From an uncultured Flavihumibacter sp. (GTDB lineage Bacteria; Bacteroidota; Bacteroidia; Chitinophagales; Chitinophagaceae), in assembly GCA_902168105.1 (NCBI GenBank), contig CABHOY010000041.1, positions 186,001-250,000 on the forward strand: DNA of 64,000 bases, read 5' to 3'. This document shows, one piece after another, positions 45,915-54,513 of this stretch (position 1 is the first letter of the stretch; each line of letters starts with the position of its first letter). The position numbers and the translations under genes are program-made. The notes below the pieces were generated by a model, which was not told the DNA's origin, did no database searches, and saw only the letters and a list, made by a program, of their open reading frames with translations.

Positions 45915-46952
45915 ATGTCAGAAGAAAAAGAAATCACGATTTACGATATAGCCAAACATCTGAACATTTCGCCTACTACGGTCAGCCGCGGGCTGAAGGA
46001 CCATCCCACTATTAATATAAAAACGCGCAAGAAGATCGCGGAAGCGGCCCGCCAGCTGGGCTACCGCTCAAACACTTTCGCCAGCAGCCTCCGTAGCAAG
46101 CGCACAGAGACGCTGGGCGTTATTGTTCCCAGGCTGAATAGTAATTTTATGTCGTCGGTACTGGCAGGCATGGAAAATGCCGCCAGCAGGGAAGGTTACA
46201 ACCTGATCATCGCACAGTCGCTGGAGCAGGCCGACAAGGAAATGGAGAACGTGATGACCATGTTCAATAAAAGAGTGGACGGGCTACTGGTCTCCCTGGC
46301 CTATGGCACAGAAAGCATCCGTCACTTTGATGTGTTCTTTAATAAAAAGATCCCGGTTATCTTCTTTGACCGCGTAGCTGCACATCCTGACAGTACCAGT
46401 ATCATCATCGATAACTTCACTGCCGCCTACCAGGTTACCCGGCACCTCATTATACAGGGTCACAAACGCATTATGCACCTGGGTGGTAATATGTTACTGA
46501 ATGTTTATTCCGAGCGATTAAGAGGCTATAAACAGGCATTGCAGGACCATAAGCTGCCTTTTGACGAGAAGCTGGTCATGACAGGCAATCTCACTGAAGA
46601 ATGCGGCACAGACATCGCGAAACAGATCCTGAAGCTGAAACCTAAAGACAGGCCCGAAGCCGTCTTCTGCGCCAACGATACTGCCGCCGTCTATTGTATG
46701 ATCGCCCTTAAGAACGCCGGCGTCAGCATCCCTGATGAAATTGCCTTCGCCGGTTTCAACAACGATCCGATCAGCAGGGTAATAGAACCGAACCTCACCA
46801 CTGTGAACTATCCCGGTTATAATATGGGGCAGGCCGCAGTGACAGCACTCGCTAACCACCTCAACGGAGATACAAATATTACAGACACAAATACTATTGT
46901 ACTAAGATCTGAACTGATTATCAGGGCATCCTCCGGAAAAAGGGAGCAGTAA
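45915..46952 (+). CDS. LacI-family transcriptional regulator of the glucuronoxylan loci
   Basis: A 345-residue LacI/GalR-type regulator. The N-terminal helix-turn-helix is at about residues 8-28 (TIYDIAKHLNISPTTVSRGL), followed by the hinge (LGYRSNTFASSLRSKRT), and a periplasmic-binding-protein-like sensor domain (TLGVIVPRLNSNFMSSVLAG, FDRVAAHPDSTSIIIDN, DEIAFAGFNNDPISRVIEP). The ligand is probably a hexuronate or aldonate derived from glucuronoxylan, as for UxuR/ExuR/KdgR-like members; this is inference. The gene is divergent from susC and lies upstream of the GH67 operon; matching operator-like sites precede all three transcription units. Its stop abuts the stop of the next convergent gene with no space for a terminator. 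Confidence 0.92.
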   Translation: MSEEKEITIYDIAKHLNISPTTVSRGLKDHPTINIKTRKKIAEAARQLGYRSNTFASSLRSKRTETLGVIVPRLNSNFMSSVLAGMENAASREGYNLIIAQSLEQADKEMENVMTMFNKRVDGLLVSLAYGTESIRHFDVFFNKKIPVIFFDRVAAHPDSTSIIIDNFTAAYQVTRHLIIQGHKRIMHLGGNMLLNVYSERLRGYKQALQDHKLPFDEKLVMTGNLTEECGTDIAKQILKLKPKDRPEAVFCANDTAAVYCMIALKNAGVSIPDEIAFAGFNNDPISRVIEPNLTTVNYPGYNMGQAAVTALANHLNGDTNITDTNTIVLRSELIIRASSGKREQ

Positions 46953-47420
46953 CTACAGCGCTCCTACTATCGTACACCTGCCCAGGTACTCCTTGTTGAA
47001 ATAATCTGTATAATGTGCCGTCTTCCGCAGCTGCATAGTTTTAATATTCAATTCCCACACAGCCGCGTCAAGATATAATATACCGACCAGCAGCTCCACC
47101 GTTTCTGCATCTTTCTGGCGCATATCAAACACAGGATCAGTATCGATCGTTATCACCTCTTCTTCATCATGTTCCCCTTCGTACCATACAGTTAGCTCAA
47201 ACTCACCCGCCATCACGGCCCAGTCTTCATTTTCACTGATCAATCCACAGGTCGGCTTCCCGTAGAACCAGTTCAGATAGGTTACATCCCTCGTCTCCAG
47301 ATGCAGCAGATAAGCATTCTCGGATTGACTTACAATCCTACGCTGCTTACCTATAATGTATTTATCAGCCCCACTAAGGGTGAAATACGTGTTATATAAA
47401 TTCGTAAACAATTCTGACAT
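46953..47420 (-). CDS. Hypothetical protein
   Basis: From the Met in MSELFTNLYNTYFTLSG the product is 155 residues; a longer frame adds 13 residues of poor composition. No motif is recognisable. The sequence is acidic (YEGEHDEEEVITIDTDPVFD) with one Trp-rich strand (NWFYGKPTCGLISENEDWAVM), no signal peptide and no membrane span, suggesting a small cytoplasmic protein. It ends back to back with the LacI-type gene, its stop being immediately adjacent to that stop, so the two transcripts must overlap. Neighbouring non-coding DNA of 0.7 kb lies upstream. Possible as a real gene because it is uninterrupted and its composition is normal. Confidence 0.55.
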   Translation of the reverse strand: MSELFTNLYNTYFTLSGADKYIIGKQRRIVSQSENAYLLHLETRDVTYLNWFYGKPTCGLISENEDWAVMAGEFELTVWYEGEHDEEEVITIDTDPVFDMRQKDAETVELLVGILYLDAAVWELNIKTMQLRKTAHYTDYFNKEYLGRCTIVGAL

Positions 47421-47584
47421 AGCGGCTGCAAAGTAATGGAACTCTTGTTTTATATACAAATCTGTGCATTAAAAAACGAGTGTTAATAAAGGAGCCGTAT
47501 CGTTATAATTCTGGATGCCATGGTTAATATTTCCCAGGTTAAGACTCAAGGCAATGGCGCCATTACGTGATTTTCATTGGGATT

Positions 47585-47840
47585 GTGATCATTGATAACC
47601 CCGGGGCGCCCGTTACACAATTGTCATCGGGTTTGCATCATTGGCAACCGCGGATTATTAATTCCGCAATTCCATTGGATCATAACCATAGGTTACCCCG
47701 AAACGCCCATTATATAATTCCCATCGGATTGGCATCATGGCAACCGTGGATTATTAATTCCGTAATTCCGTTGGATCACAACCATAGGTTACCCCGAATT
47801 AAAACCCGGCGCTATAAACAATTAAGACCCCTACGGGGTC
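47585..47840. repeat. Decayed palindromic element with 96-bp tandem units
   Basis: The right end ACCCGGCGCTATAAACAATT followed by GACCCCTACGGGGTC (47826-47840) is a decayed version of the interspersed element ends seen at 7.6 and 15.6 kb. Inside lie about two and a half copies of a 96-bp unit: GGCAACCGCGGATTATTAA at 47643 and GGCAACCGTGGATTATTAA at 47739, each followed by GGATCAYAACCATAGGTTACC. A weaker third copy precedes them. No coding sequence. This fills most of the gap between the hypothetical gene and the GH67 gene. Confidence 0.65.
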
Positions 47841-47905
47841 ATATGCATTATTGAATCCTCCCGATTGATGAATTGGATCATTACAACCAACAAAAAATGC
47901 CGGTA

Positions 47906-47952
47906 CGACCCCTGACGGGGTCGCCATGTTTGTAGCCCCGGGTTTTCAACCT
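47906..47952. repeat. Partial palindromic element, left end only
   Basis: CGACCCCTGACGGGGTCG (47906-47923) then GTTTGTAGCCCCGGG and TTTTCAACC is the left end of the same interspersed family; the matching right end is lost, with only degenerate CCCCGGGG-like remnants up to about 48030. It marks a second, truncated copy next to the decayed one just upstream. Confidence 0.7.
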
Positions 47953-48162
47953 GCGTTCACACGCGTTTAACATCACGGGGTTCCCCGGGGTTTACACGGA
48001 TTTCAACCCCAGGTTTAATATCATATGATTTCGACCCCAATTGTATTATCATGTGTTTTCAATCCCGAATTATAATCCCCCTTCACCACATCTTTTACCA
48101 ATTCCCCATCACAACATCCCAAAACAAATCTTTGTAATTAAAATTCTTTTCCCGACTTTTAC

Positions 48163-48174
48163 GCAACCGATTGT
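48163..48174 (+). promoter_or_regulatory. LacI-type operator before GH67 operon
   Basis: GCAACCGATTGT followed by AATTTT matches 11 of 12 core positions and the right flank of the palindrome upstream of the LacI-type gene. It lies 29-40 bases upstream of the chosen GH67 start, which argues against the longer reading frame beginning at 48041, since that would place the site inside coding sequence. Confidence 0.7.
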
Positions 48175-48202
48175 AATTTTAATAACAACCAACAGCCCCG
48201 TT

Positions 48203-50347
48203 ATGAAAAACACACTGTTGCTCATGCTCCTACTGTGCTGTGCGCAGCCTTTATGGGCCGAAGACGGATATGATCTATGGCTCCGCTATAAACGGATCGA
48301 CAATAATACATTGTTATCATCCTACAGGAGGACCATCGCTGCCATCCACCTAGCTGGCAATTCCCCTGTTATGGATGCGGTAAAGAAAGAACTGGAACAG
48401 GGTCTGAATGGATTACTGCAAGCCCATATTCCGTTCACCAGCGGTCAACCTGTCAACAATACACTCATTGTTGGTACAGGATCAACGCTTGCTGCTTTGA
48501 AATTATTCCCCGAGGATGATCTGCAACAACTCGGACCTGAAGGTTTCCGCATCACATCCGGAACGATTGCCGGGAAATCTTGTACTGTCATTACAGCCAA
48601 TACAGATATAGGCGTGCTTTACGGTACCTTTCATTTCCTCCGCCTGATACAAACCCTGCAACCCGTTGCAAATCTGCACATCACCTCAACTCCCCGTGTT
48701 AAACTGCGACTGCTGAACCACTGGGATAACCTTAACAGGTATGTCGAGCGCGGATATGCAGGTATCTCTATCTGGAACTGGCACACCTTACCTGAATATA
48801 TAGATGACCGTTATATCGATTATGCCCGGGCAAACGCCTCCATTGGTATTAACGGTACGGTGCTGAACAACGTCAATGCCAACGCGACTGTCCTTACAGA
48901 GCCCTACCTGCTGAAGGTAGCAGCGCTGGCAAATGTGCTTCGCCCATATGGCATCAAAGTATATCTCAGCGCCCGCTTCAGCGCACCAATGGAGATCGGT
49001 CATTTGAAAACCGCCGATCCTTTAAACGATACCGTACGCCAATGGTGGCAGTCCAAAGCCAGGGAGATCTACACAATGATCCCCGACTTCGGAGGCTTTC
49101 TTGTCAAGGCGAACAGTGAAGGACAACCAGGCCCGCAAAGCTATGGCCGCACTCATGCCGACGGCGCTAATATGCTGGCAGACGCACTCTCGCCACTTGG
49201 AGGCATTGTTATCTGGCGGGCTTTCGTATACGACCCGGAGGCCAACGATCGCTTTAAACAGGCATATGATGAATTCACGCCGTTGGATGGTAAATTCCGT
49301 AAGAACGTCCTGGTACAAGTGAAGAACGGCCCCATCGATTTCCAGCCAAGAGAACCCTTCTCTCCCCTGTTCGGCGCTATGCCGAAAACGCCTTTGATGA
49401 TGGAGTTCCAGCTAACGCAGGAATACCTGGGCCAGGGCACACACCTCGTTTACGAAGCGCCTCTGTTCAAAGAAGTGCTGGATGCAGATACACATAGCAA
49501 AGGAAAGAACAGCACCGTGGCAAAGGCCGTAGATGGTACCCTCAATGACCATACGCTTTCTGGTATCGCAGGAGTAGCCAATATCGGCAATGAACGCAAC
49601 TGGACAAACCATCCCTTTGGTCAGGCAAACTGGTATGCCCTCGGCAGACTGTCATGGGATTACTCTTTGAGCAGCGAACAGATTGCCACAGAATGGGCCC
49701 GTCAAACATTCAGCAACGATCCGGCAGTAGTCAACACTATTACGAACATCATGCTGACCTCACGCGAAGCTGTCGTTAATTATATGACGCCGCTGGGTCT
49801 GCATCATATCATGGGCAATGGCCATCACTACGGCCCTGCACCATGGAGCAATAAAGCGCCCCGGCCTGACTGGGACCCTGTTTATTATCATAAAGCGGAC
49901 GCAAAAGGGATCGGCTTCGACAGGACCGCTACCGGCTCTAACGCACTGCAACAATATCAGCCTGCCGTACGTCAGTTATATGCCGACAGCAACGCCTGCA
50001 GCGATCAATACCTGCTATGGTTCCATCATGTCAGCTGGCAGCATAAAATGCATTCCGGCAGGAACTTATGGAATGAGCTTTGCCATAAATACCAGGAAGG
50101 CGTCGATTCCGTAAACGCTATGCAACAGCAATGGAAGCAGTTAAAGAAACATATTGATCCGGAAAGATTTCACCAGGTAGAAATGTTCCTGGCCATCCAG
50201 CACAAAGATGCCATCTGGTGGAGGAATGTATGCCTGCTTTACTTCCAGACATTCTCCGGAATGCCGCTCCCCGCAGGATATGAACAACCGGACCATACAC
50301 TCGGATACTATCAACAACAACGTTTCCCTAACGCACCAGGGAACTGA
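48203..50347 (+). CDS. GH67 alpha-glucuronidase
   Basis: A 714-residue enzyme from the chosen start, which gives a clean signal peptide (MKNTLLLMLLLCCAQPLWA). The frame is open 54 codons further up but lacks sensible protein sequence there and would span an operator. GH67 hallmarks: LRLLNHWDNLNRYVERGYAG, GINGTVLNNVNANATVL, GFLVKANSEGQPGPQSYGR with a conserved catalytic-region Glu, THADGANMLADALSP, and the C-terminal GHHYGPAPW and DPVYYHKADAKGIGFDR. GH67 removes 4-O-methyl-glucuronic acid from the non-reducing end of xylo-oligosaccharides in the periplasm. First gene of an operon with an SDR and an acetylesterase; regulated by the LacI-type protein by operator match. It feeds glucuronate to uxuA. 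Confidence 0.95.
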   Translation: MKNTLLLMLLLCCAQPLWAEDGYDLWLRYKRIDNNTLLSSYRRTIAAIHLAGNSPVMDAVKKELEQGLNGLLQAHIPFTSGQPVNNTLIVGTGSTLAALKLFPEDDLQQLGPEGFRITSGTIAGKSCTVITANTDIGVLYGTFHFLRLIQTLQPVANLHITSTPRVKLRLLNHWDNLNRYVERGYAGISIWNWHTLPEYIDDRYIDYARANASIGINGTVLNNVNANATVLTEPYLLKVAALANVLRPYGIKVYLSARFSAPMEIGHLKTADPLNDTVRQWWQSKAREIYTMIPDFGGFLVKANSEGQPGPQSYGRTHADGANMLADALSPLGGIVIWRAFVYDPEANDRFKQAYDEFTPLDGKFRKNVLVQVKNGPIDFQPREPFSPLFGAMPKTPLMMEFQLTQEYLGQGTHLVYEAPLFKEVLDADTHSKGKNSTVAKAVDGTLNDHTLSGIAGVANIGNERNWTNHPFGQANWYALGRLSWDYSLSSEQIATEWARQTFSNDPAVVNTITNIMLTSREAVVNYMTPLGLHHIMGNGHHYGPAPWSNKAPRPDWDPVYYHKADAKGIGFDRTATGSNALQQYQPAVRQLYADSNACSDQYLLWFHHVSWQHKMHSGRNLWNELCHKYQEGVDSVNAMQQQWKQLKKHIDPERFHQVEMFLAIQHKDAIWWRNVCLLYFQTFSGMPLPAGYEQPDHTLGYYQQQRFPNAPGN

Positions 50348-50371
50348 TACACCTTAATTAAACAGATCGAT

Positions 50372-51121
50372 ATGGATACAGTAAACAAACGGGTAGCAAT
50401 TGTAACAGGCGGCGGTTCAGGCATCGGACTGGCTATCACGGAAAAATTCATCGCCAGTGGCATTCACACCGTCATCGTAGGCAGGGATGAAAAAAAGCTG
50501 CAAGCTGCCAAAACACAATTAGGCGATCTCTGTTATCCGATCAACCATGATGTCAGCGATCTGCCAACTATTCCATCGCTTATCAAAAAAGTCATTGATA
50601 TATTCGGGCATATTGATATCTTAGTGAACAACGCCGGTATCAATATGAAAAAGGATTTCATTGAGATCACCGACGAAGAGTTCCAGCAGATCATCACCAC
50701 GAACCTCTGTTCTGTATTCTCTATTTCAAGGGAAGTAGTGAAACATATGTTGCCCAGGAACAGTGGTAATATCATCAATATAAGCTCAATGGCGGCCCAA
50801 TACGGCATGCCGAGGGTAATTGCCTATAGTGCCAGTAAAACGGCGATAGATGGCATGACAAGGGCCATGGCGGTTGAATTATCCCCGAAAGGCATCCGCA
50901 TCAATGCAATTGCCCCGGGATTTATCGAAACCGCTATGACAGCCAAAGCACTCAATGCCGATCCTGAAAGAAAGAAGAAAGCCGTTGGCAGAACACCCAT
51001 GGGCCACATGGGCCAACCTATGGACATTGCTGATGCTGCACTTTTTCTCTCTTCGGATGCTGCCCGTTACATTACAGGCGTCATCCTACCGGTAGATGGC
51101 GGTAACTCAATTGGATTCTAG
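50372..51121 (+). CDS. SDR-family oxidoreductase, probable fructuronate reductase
   Basis: A 249-residue classical short-chain dehydrogenase. The cofactor motif TGGGSGIG is near the N-terminus; NNAG, the catalytic Ser in NISSMAAQYG, and Y-S-A-S-K (Tyr and Lys) follow in order; the C-terminus RYITGVILPVDGGNSIGF is typical. It lies 24 bases after the GH67 gene and 19 bases before the esterase gene. In a glucuronate pathway with uxuA but without a recognised uxuB in the window, an SDR in this position most likely reduces D-fructuronate to D-mannonate, as found for some Bacteroidota and Thermotoga SDR enzymes. Gluconate 5-dehydrogenase or KduD-like activity cannot be ruled out by sequence alone. 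Cytoplasmic. Confidence 0.85.
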   Translation: MDTVNKRVAIVTGGGSGIGLAITEKFIASGIHTVIVGRDEKKLQAAKTQLGDLCYPINHDVSDLPTIPSLIKKVIDIFGHIDILVNNAGINMKKDFIEITDEEFQQIITTNLCSVFSISREVVKHMLPRNSGNIINISSMAAQYGMPRVIAYSASKTAIDGMTRAMAVELSPKGIRINAIAPGFIETAMTAKALNADPERKKKAVGRTPMGHMGQPMDIADAALFLSSDAARYITGVILPVDGGNSIGF

Positions 51122-51140
51122 ACTTTCATATATCACGTTT

Positions 51141-53075
51141 ATGAAGACGCTTCTCTTGCTGCTGCTTTCCATAGTAATATGCTGTTCTGTCCGCGCACAG
51201 GTCCGCCTGCCACGCATGATCAGCGACAACATGATACTACAGAGAGAAGCCCAGCTAAACATCTGGGGCTGGGCCACCGCCGGGGAAAAGATCCTTCTCG
51301 GCTTCGCCGGCCGGCAATACGAAACGATCACTCCTGCAGACGGCCGCTGGCTGGTGACCATACCACCTATGGAAGCCGGCGGCCCTTATGACCTGACCAT
51401 CGATGCCAGTAATCATATCAACGTCAAGAACATTCTTATCGGCGATGTCTGGATCTGCTCCGGACAATCCAATATGGAAACCCCGATGTCAAGGTTAAAG
51501 GACAAATACCCTGCTGTCATCGCAGCTGCACAGAATCCCAATATCAGGGCCTTTAATCCGGCCACCAGGATGGAATGGCAACGACCATTGGACGACTTTC
51601 AGACAGGCTCCTGGGAAATGGCGGACCCTGAAACAATATTACAGTTTTCCGGTGTCGCATATTTCTTTGCCAAAACCATCTATGAACAATACCATGTACC
51701 CATCGGCATCGTCAAAGTAGCCGCCGGAGGCTCCACCATAGAAGGATGGTTAAGCGAAGAAGCCCTGCAGCGAACGCCTGCTTACGCCAATGTACTCAGA
51801 CTTAAGCAACCAGGTTACGTAGACAGTATCCGTCAGGCAGACCAAAAGGCCAGCGATGACTGGTATAGCCAATTATGGCAAGAGGACAAAGGAATACAGA
51901 CAACAGTCCAATGGTCCGACAGTAGTTATGTCCCCGGCGACTGGAAAACAATGAACATCCCAGGCTATTGGCATGACCAGGGATTAACAAACATACACGG
52001 CTCCGTATGGTTCAGAAAGACCTTCCAGGTCCCGGCCGCTATGGCAGGCCAACCTGCCAGGCTTTTCCTCGGCAACATCGTTGACCGGGATTCCGTATAC
52101 CTGAACGGTCAACTCATCGGCGCTACGCAATATCAATACCCTCCCCGGAAATATCCTGTTCCTGCCGGTATGCTGAAAAAGGGCGCCAATACCATCGTCG
52201 TACGTGTCATCAACTATAGCGGCAAAGGAGGCTTTTATAAAGACAAAGCTTATCAGCTGTTCACTACCACCGACACTATAAACCTGGAAGGCCCATGGCA
52301 ATACCAGCTGGGCGCTGCCACCGATCCCATACCACCATCCACACCCTTTTACACACAGCCGCTGGGACTCTATAACGCTATGATAGCGCCCCTACTGCCA
52401 TTTGCAATAAAGGGAGTGCTCTGGTACCAGGGAGAAGCGAATTCAGACAATCCAACAACGTACAAATCACTACTCGAAACACTCATAAAAGACTGGCGGA
52501 TGAAATGGACAGGTATGCAACCAATGCAAAACTTCCCTTTTCTCTACGTGCAGTTACCAAATTATATGATCAGCCATCCGCAGCCAACTAATAGCAACTG
52601 GGCGCTTCTGCGGGAATCACAGCTGAAAACATTATCTGTTCCCAATACCGCCATGGCTGTAGCAATTGACATCGGTGAATGGAACGACATCCATCCCCTC
52701 AACAAAGAAGATGTTGGCAAACGTTTGGCGCTGGCAGCACGTAAACTCGCCTATCACGACAGCCTTGTGGTCAGCTCGGGTCCTTTGTATAAGAACATGA
52801 CATCAGAAGGCAACAAGATCATCATACAATTCACTAATACCGGCGGCGGCCTTGTAGCAAAAAACGGCCCCTTAAAACAGTTTGCAATCGCCGGTCCGGA
52901 CAAACAATTCAAATGGGCACACGCAGAAATAAAAGGCAATAAGATCATCGTCTGGCATGAAACCATCAACAAGCCCATAGCGGTCCGTTATGCCTGGGCC
53001 GACAACCCGGAAGGCGCTAACCTCTATAACAAAGAAGGATTGCCCGCCTCTCCTTTCAGGACTGATAACTTCTAA
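51141..53075 (+). CDS. SASA-type carbohydrate acetylesterase
   Basis: From the chosen ATG the product is 644 residues with signal peptide (MKTLLLLLLSIVICCSVRAQ). The frame is open 15 codons earlier, inside the SDR gene, but those codons do not add a better start. The SGNH/SASA core is shown by CSGQSNMETPMS with the catalytic Ser, GGSTIEGWLSEEAL, and YQGEANSDNPTTY. A jelly-roll (galactose-binding-like) insert at about 270-405 (WFRKTFQVPAAM, VYLNGQLIGATQYQYP) resembles other family members annotated as sialate O-acetylesterases. In this locus removal of acetyl groups from xylan is the more likely role. Exported; final location unknown. It ends the plus-strand operon. Confidence 0.87.
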   Translation: MKTLLLLLLSIVICCSVRAQVRLPRMISDNMILQREAQLNIWGWATAGEKILLGFAGRQYETITPADGRWLVTIPPMEAGGPYDLTIDASNHINVKNILIGDVWICSGQSNMETPMSRLKDKYPAVIAAAQNPNIRAFNPATRMEWQRPLDDFQTGSWEMADPETILQFSGVAYFFAKTIYEQYHVPIGIVKVAAGGSTIEGWLSEEALQRTPAYANVLRLKQPGYVDSIRQADQKASDDWYSQLWQEDKGIQTTVQWSDSSYVPGDWKTMNIPGYWHDQGLTNIHGSVWFRKTFQVPAAMAGQPARLFLGNIVDRDSVYLNGQLIGATQYQYPPRKYPVPAGMLKKGANTIVVRVINYSGKGGFYKDKAYQLFTTTDTINLEGPWQYQLGAATDPIPPSTPFYTQPLGLYNAMIAPLLPFAIKGVLWYQGEANSDNPTTYKSLLETLIKDWRMKWTGMQPMQNFPFLYVQLPNYMISHPQPTNSNWALLRESQLKTLSVPNTAMAVAIDIGEWNDIHPLNKEDVGKRLALAARKLAYHDSLVVSSGPLYKNMTSEGNKIIIQFTNTGGGLVAKNGPLKQFAIAGPDKQFKWAHAEIKGNKIIVWHETINKPIAVRYAWADNPEGANLYNKEGLPASPFRTDNF

Positions 53076-53360
53076 AGATCACAAGGGGAAAGGCAAGCCC
53101 ATACACACAGGCCTAAAATCATAAACAAAGAAAATTACAGGCCAAGAAATCACAAACAGGCGTCACAAACGTAGACATCACAAGCCAGAACATTACAAGC
53201 ACAGAACATTACAAGCACAGAGATGACAAGCCTGGAGATAAAGTCATTAACCATTTTCTGGCAATCAAGCCAAATGCGGGCTGTATTAGCAGACGTCACT
53301 TCATCAGACACGAATATCACAAACACTTATATCTCATACATAGACACCACAGCACGAACA
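53076..53360. other. Non-coding gap with short imperfect tandem repeats
   Basis: Between two convergent genes lie several repeats of ACATTACAAGCACAGA (clearest at 53199-53220) and variants ACAAGC/ATCACAA further left. No gene, terminator or promoter is evident. The repeats are short and AT-rich. Confidence 0.5.
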
Positions 53361-53621
53361 TCATTTGTGCCCGTATTTATATTTAAATACGAGCATTGCT
53401 ATATTCAATCCCAGCGAGAGGATATTGGTTAAAATAATAGGAAGATCAGATCTGTCAAATCCATAGTATATCCATAATCCGTTCCCAACCAGCAATACAA
53501 CAAACATCATCAATGAAACATCCTGCGCCTCTTTTGTCTTTACCGTTTTAATAAGCTGCGGAAGCAAAGAAGAAGAGGTGCATATACCTGCTATAAGCCC
53601 CAGCATCTCAATAAATTCCAT
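53361..53621 (-). CDS. SemiSWEET-type sugar transporter
   Basis: An 86-residue integral membrane protein with three predicted spans, the half-unit of SWEET/MtN3 sugar transporters. The first helix contains LIAGICTSSSLLPQLIKTVKTKEA with the Pro-Gln motif; the second NGLWIYYGFDRSD includes the conserved Trp and Asn typical of the sugar pathway; the third is LSLGLNIAMLVFKYK. SemiSWEETs work as dimers and carry mono- or disaccharides across the inner membrane by facilitated diffusion. It is convergent with the acetylesterase gene and may belong to the sugar-handling role of the region, but no operon link is visible. Confidence 0.88.
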   Translation of the reverse strand: MEFIEMLGLIAGICTSSSLLPQLIKTVKTKEAQDVSLMMFVVLLVGNGLWIYYGFDRSDLPIILTNILSLGLNIAMLVFKYKYGHK

Positions 53622-53940
53622 AATCCAGGTTTACCATTAGAAACAACAAAACAATGCCAATTCTGACGGCCCCACAAATAACCATGATCATGATATATCG
53701 TAATGCCACAAAGCAGGCGCTCTCAAATGCGTAATATCATCGCTAAAAGAGTCTCCCCATTACAATTACAATTATAATTACAATTGGCTCATCGCAGCCC
53801 GACCAGTATGCAGATACCTATTACAGTGAAGAATTAGAAACGTCTACAAGCTCTCAGTAAAAAACAGTAAACCCATGACATTACAAGATTAGAGAATTAA
53901 GGGAATTGCCAATAGTGGAAGCCCATAAGTATAACTTATC

Positions 53941-54204
53941 CTTTGGAGTTATCCATAATAGGAACTCCAAAGTTGCGGCCGGTTTCAGGTAGGAATTGCG
54001 GGCCTCCGGCTCTTTGACACACGCTTGACACCACCAAATAGCGATCCAACGGCCCATACGCTTGAAAAGTCAAATAGGAATCCAACCAAAGAGGCGCCGA
54101 CCGCAATCCTACCTGAAACCGAAAGCGACGAAAAAGCACAACAAAACACCCCAACCAACGGAGGCGCCGACCGCAATCCTACCTGAAACCGAAAGCGACG
54201 AAAA
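53941..54204. repeat. Inverted/direct repeat cluster, MITE-like
   Basis: A hairpin CTTTGGAGTT/AACTCCAAAG (53941-53972) is followed by CCGGTTTCAGGTAGGAATTG (from 53979). The reverse complement of that arm occurs twice as part of a 44-bp direct repeat (54091-54134 and 54161-54204) beginning GAGGCGCCGACCGCAATCCT and ending GCGACGAAAA. The whole cluster therefore has inverted ends with a duplicated right arm. It lies in a 640-base gap that holds no convincing gene; some frames are open but only as products of the repeats. An ATTACA hexamer run is at about 53760-53786. Confidence 0.7.
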
Positions 54205-54263
54205 CAAGTGGCACAATCTCTGATCAGATATCTAAAAGTATTTTCTAACCAAAAAACTTCACC

Positions 54264-54449
54264 ATGTCTGATAACAAAACCAACGTAGGTCAGCAGGACC
54301 GGATCAGAATCGACGCTAATGACCCTGCTGAAGTGGAATATGTTCACAGACTATTTCCACATCTCGAACACAAACAGGTATTGGACGCCATCAAAAATAA
54401 AGGCCCTATAAGGGAAGATGTCATTAAATATCTGCAAAATCTGAAGTAA
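54264..54449 (+). CDS. DUF3606 small protein
   Basis: A 61-residue hydrophilic protein matching DUF3606: MSDNKTNVGQQDRIRIDAND at the start, then EVEYVHRLFPHLEHKQVLDAI and VIKYLQNLK. Members are small cytoplasmic proteins of unknown role, often in stress-related settings. The gene has its own intrinsic terminator right after the stop and an AT-rich upstream region. It is complete and does not share an operon with the next gene. Confidence 0.85.
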   Translation: MSDNKTNVGQQDRIRIDANDPAEVEYVHRLFPHLEHKQVLDAIKNKGPIREDVIKYLQNLK

Positions 54450-54461
54450 CTTCAATAGAAT

Positions 54462-54492
54462 GCCCTGCGTAAATTTACGCAGGGCTTTTTTT
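54462..54492 (+). terminator. Intrinsic terminator of the DUF3606 gene
   Basis: A 12-bp palindrome GCCCTGCGTAAA/TTTACGCAGGGC is followed by seven T. It lies 12 bases after the stop codon. It also shows that the ROK kinase frame does not start at 54460, since translation there would run through the terminator. Confidence 0.92.
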
Positions 54493-54513
54493 AACCAATC
54501 ACAATCTCATATT

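Noticed and set aside
48041-48202. Upstream 54-codon extension of the GH67 frame
   Set aside because: It has proline-rich low-quality sequence, spans a LacI-type operator, and a clean signal peptide starts at 48203.
51096-51140. Earlier start for the acetylesterase
   Set aside because: It lies inside the SDR gene and adds residues before an otherwise normal signal peptide.
53985-54347. 120-codon minus-strand frame near 54.1 kb
   Set aside because: Its repeated sequence is produced by the 44-bp direct repeat, and it overlaps the start of the DUF3606 gene.
54460-54513. Earlier start for the ROK kinase
   Set aside because: The segment is an intrinsic terminator of the previous gene.
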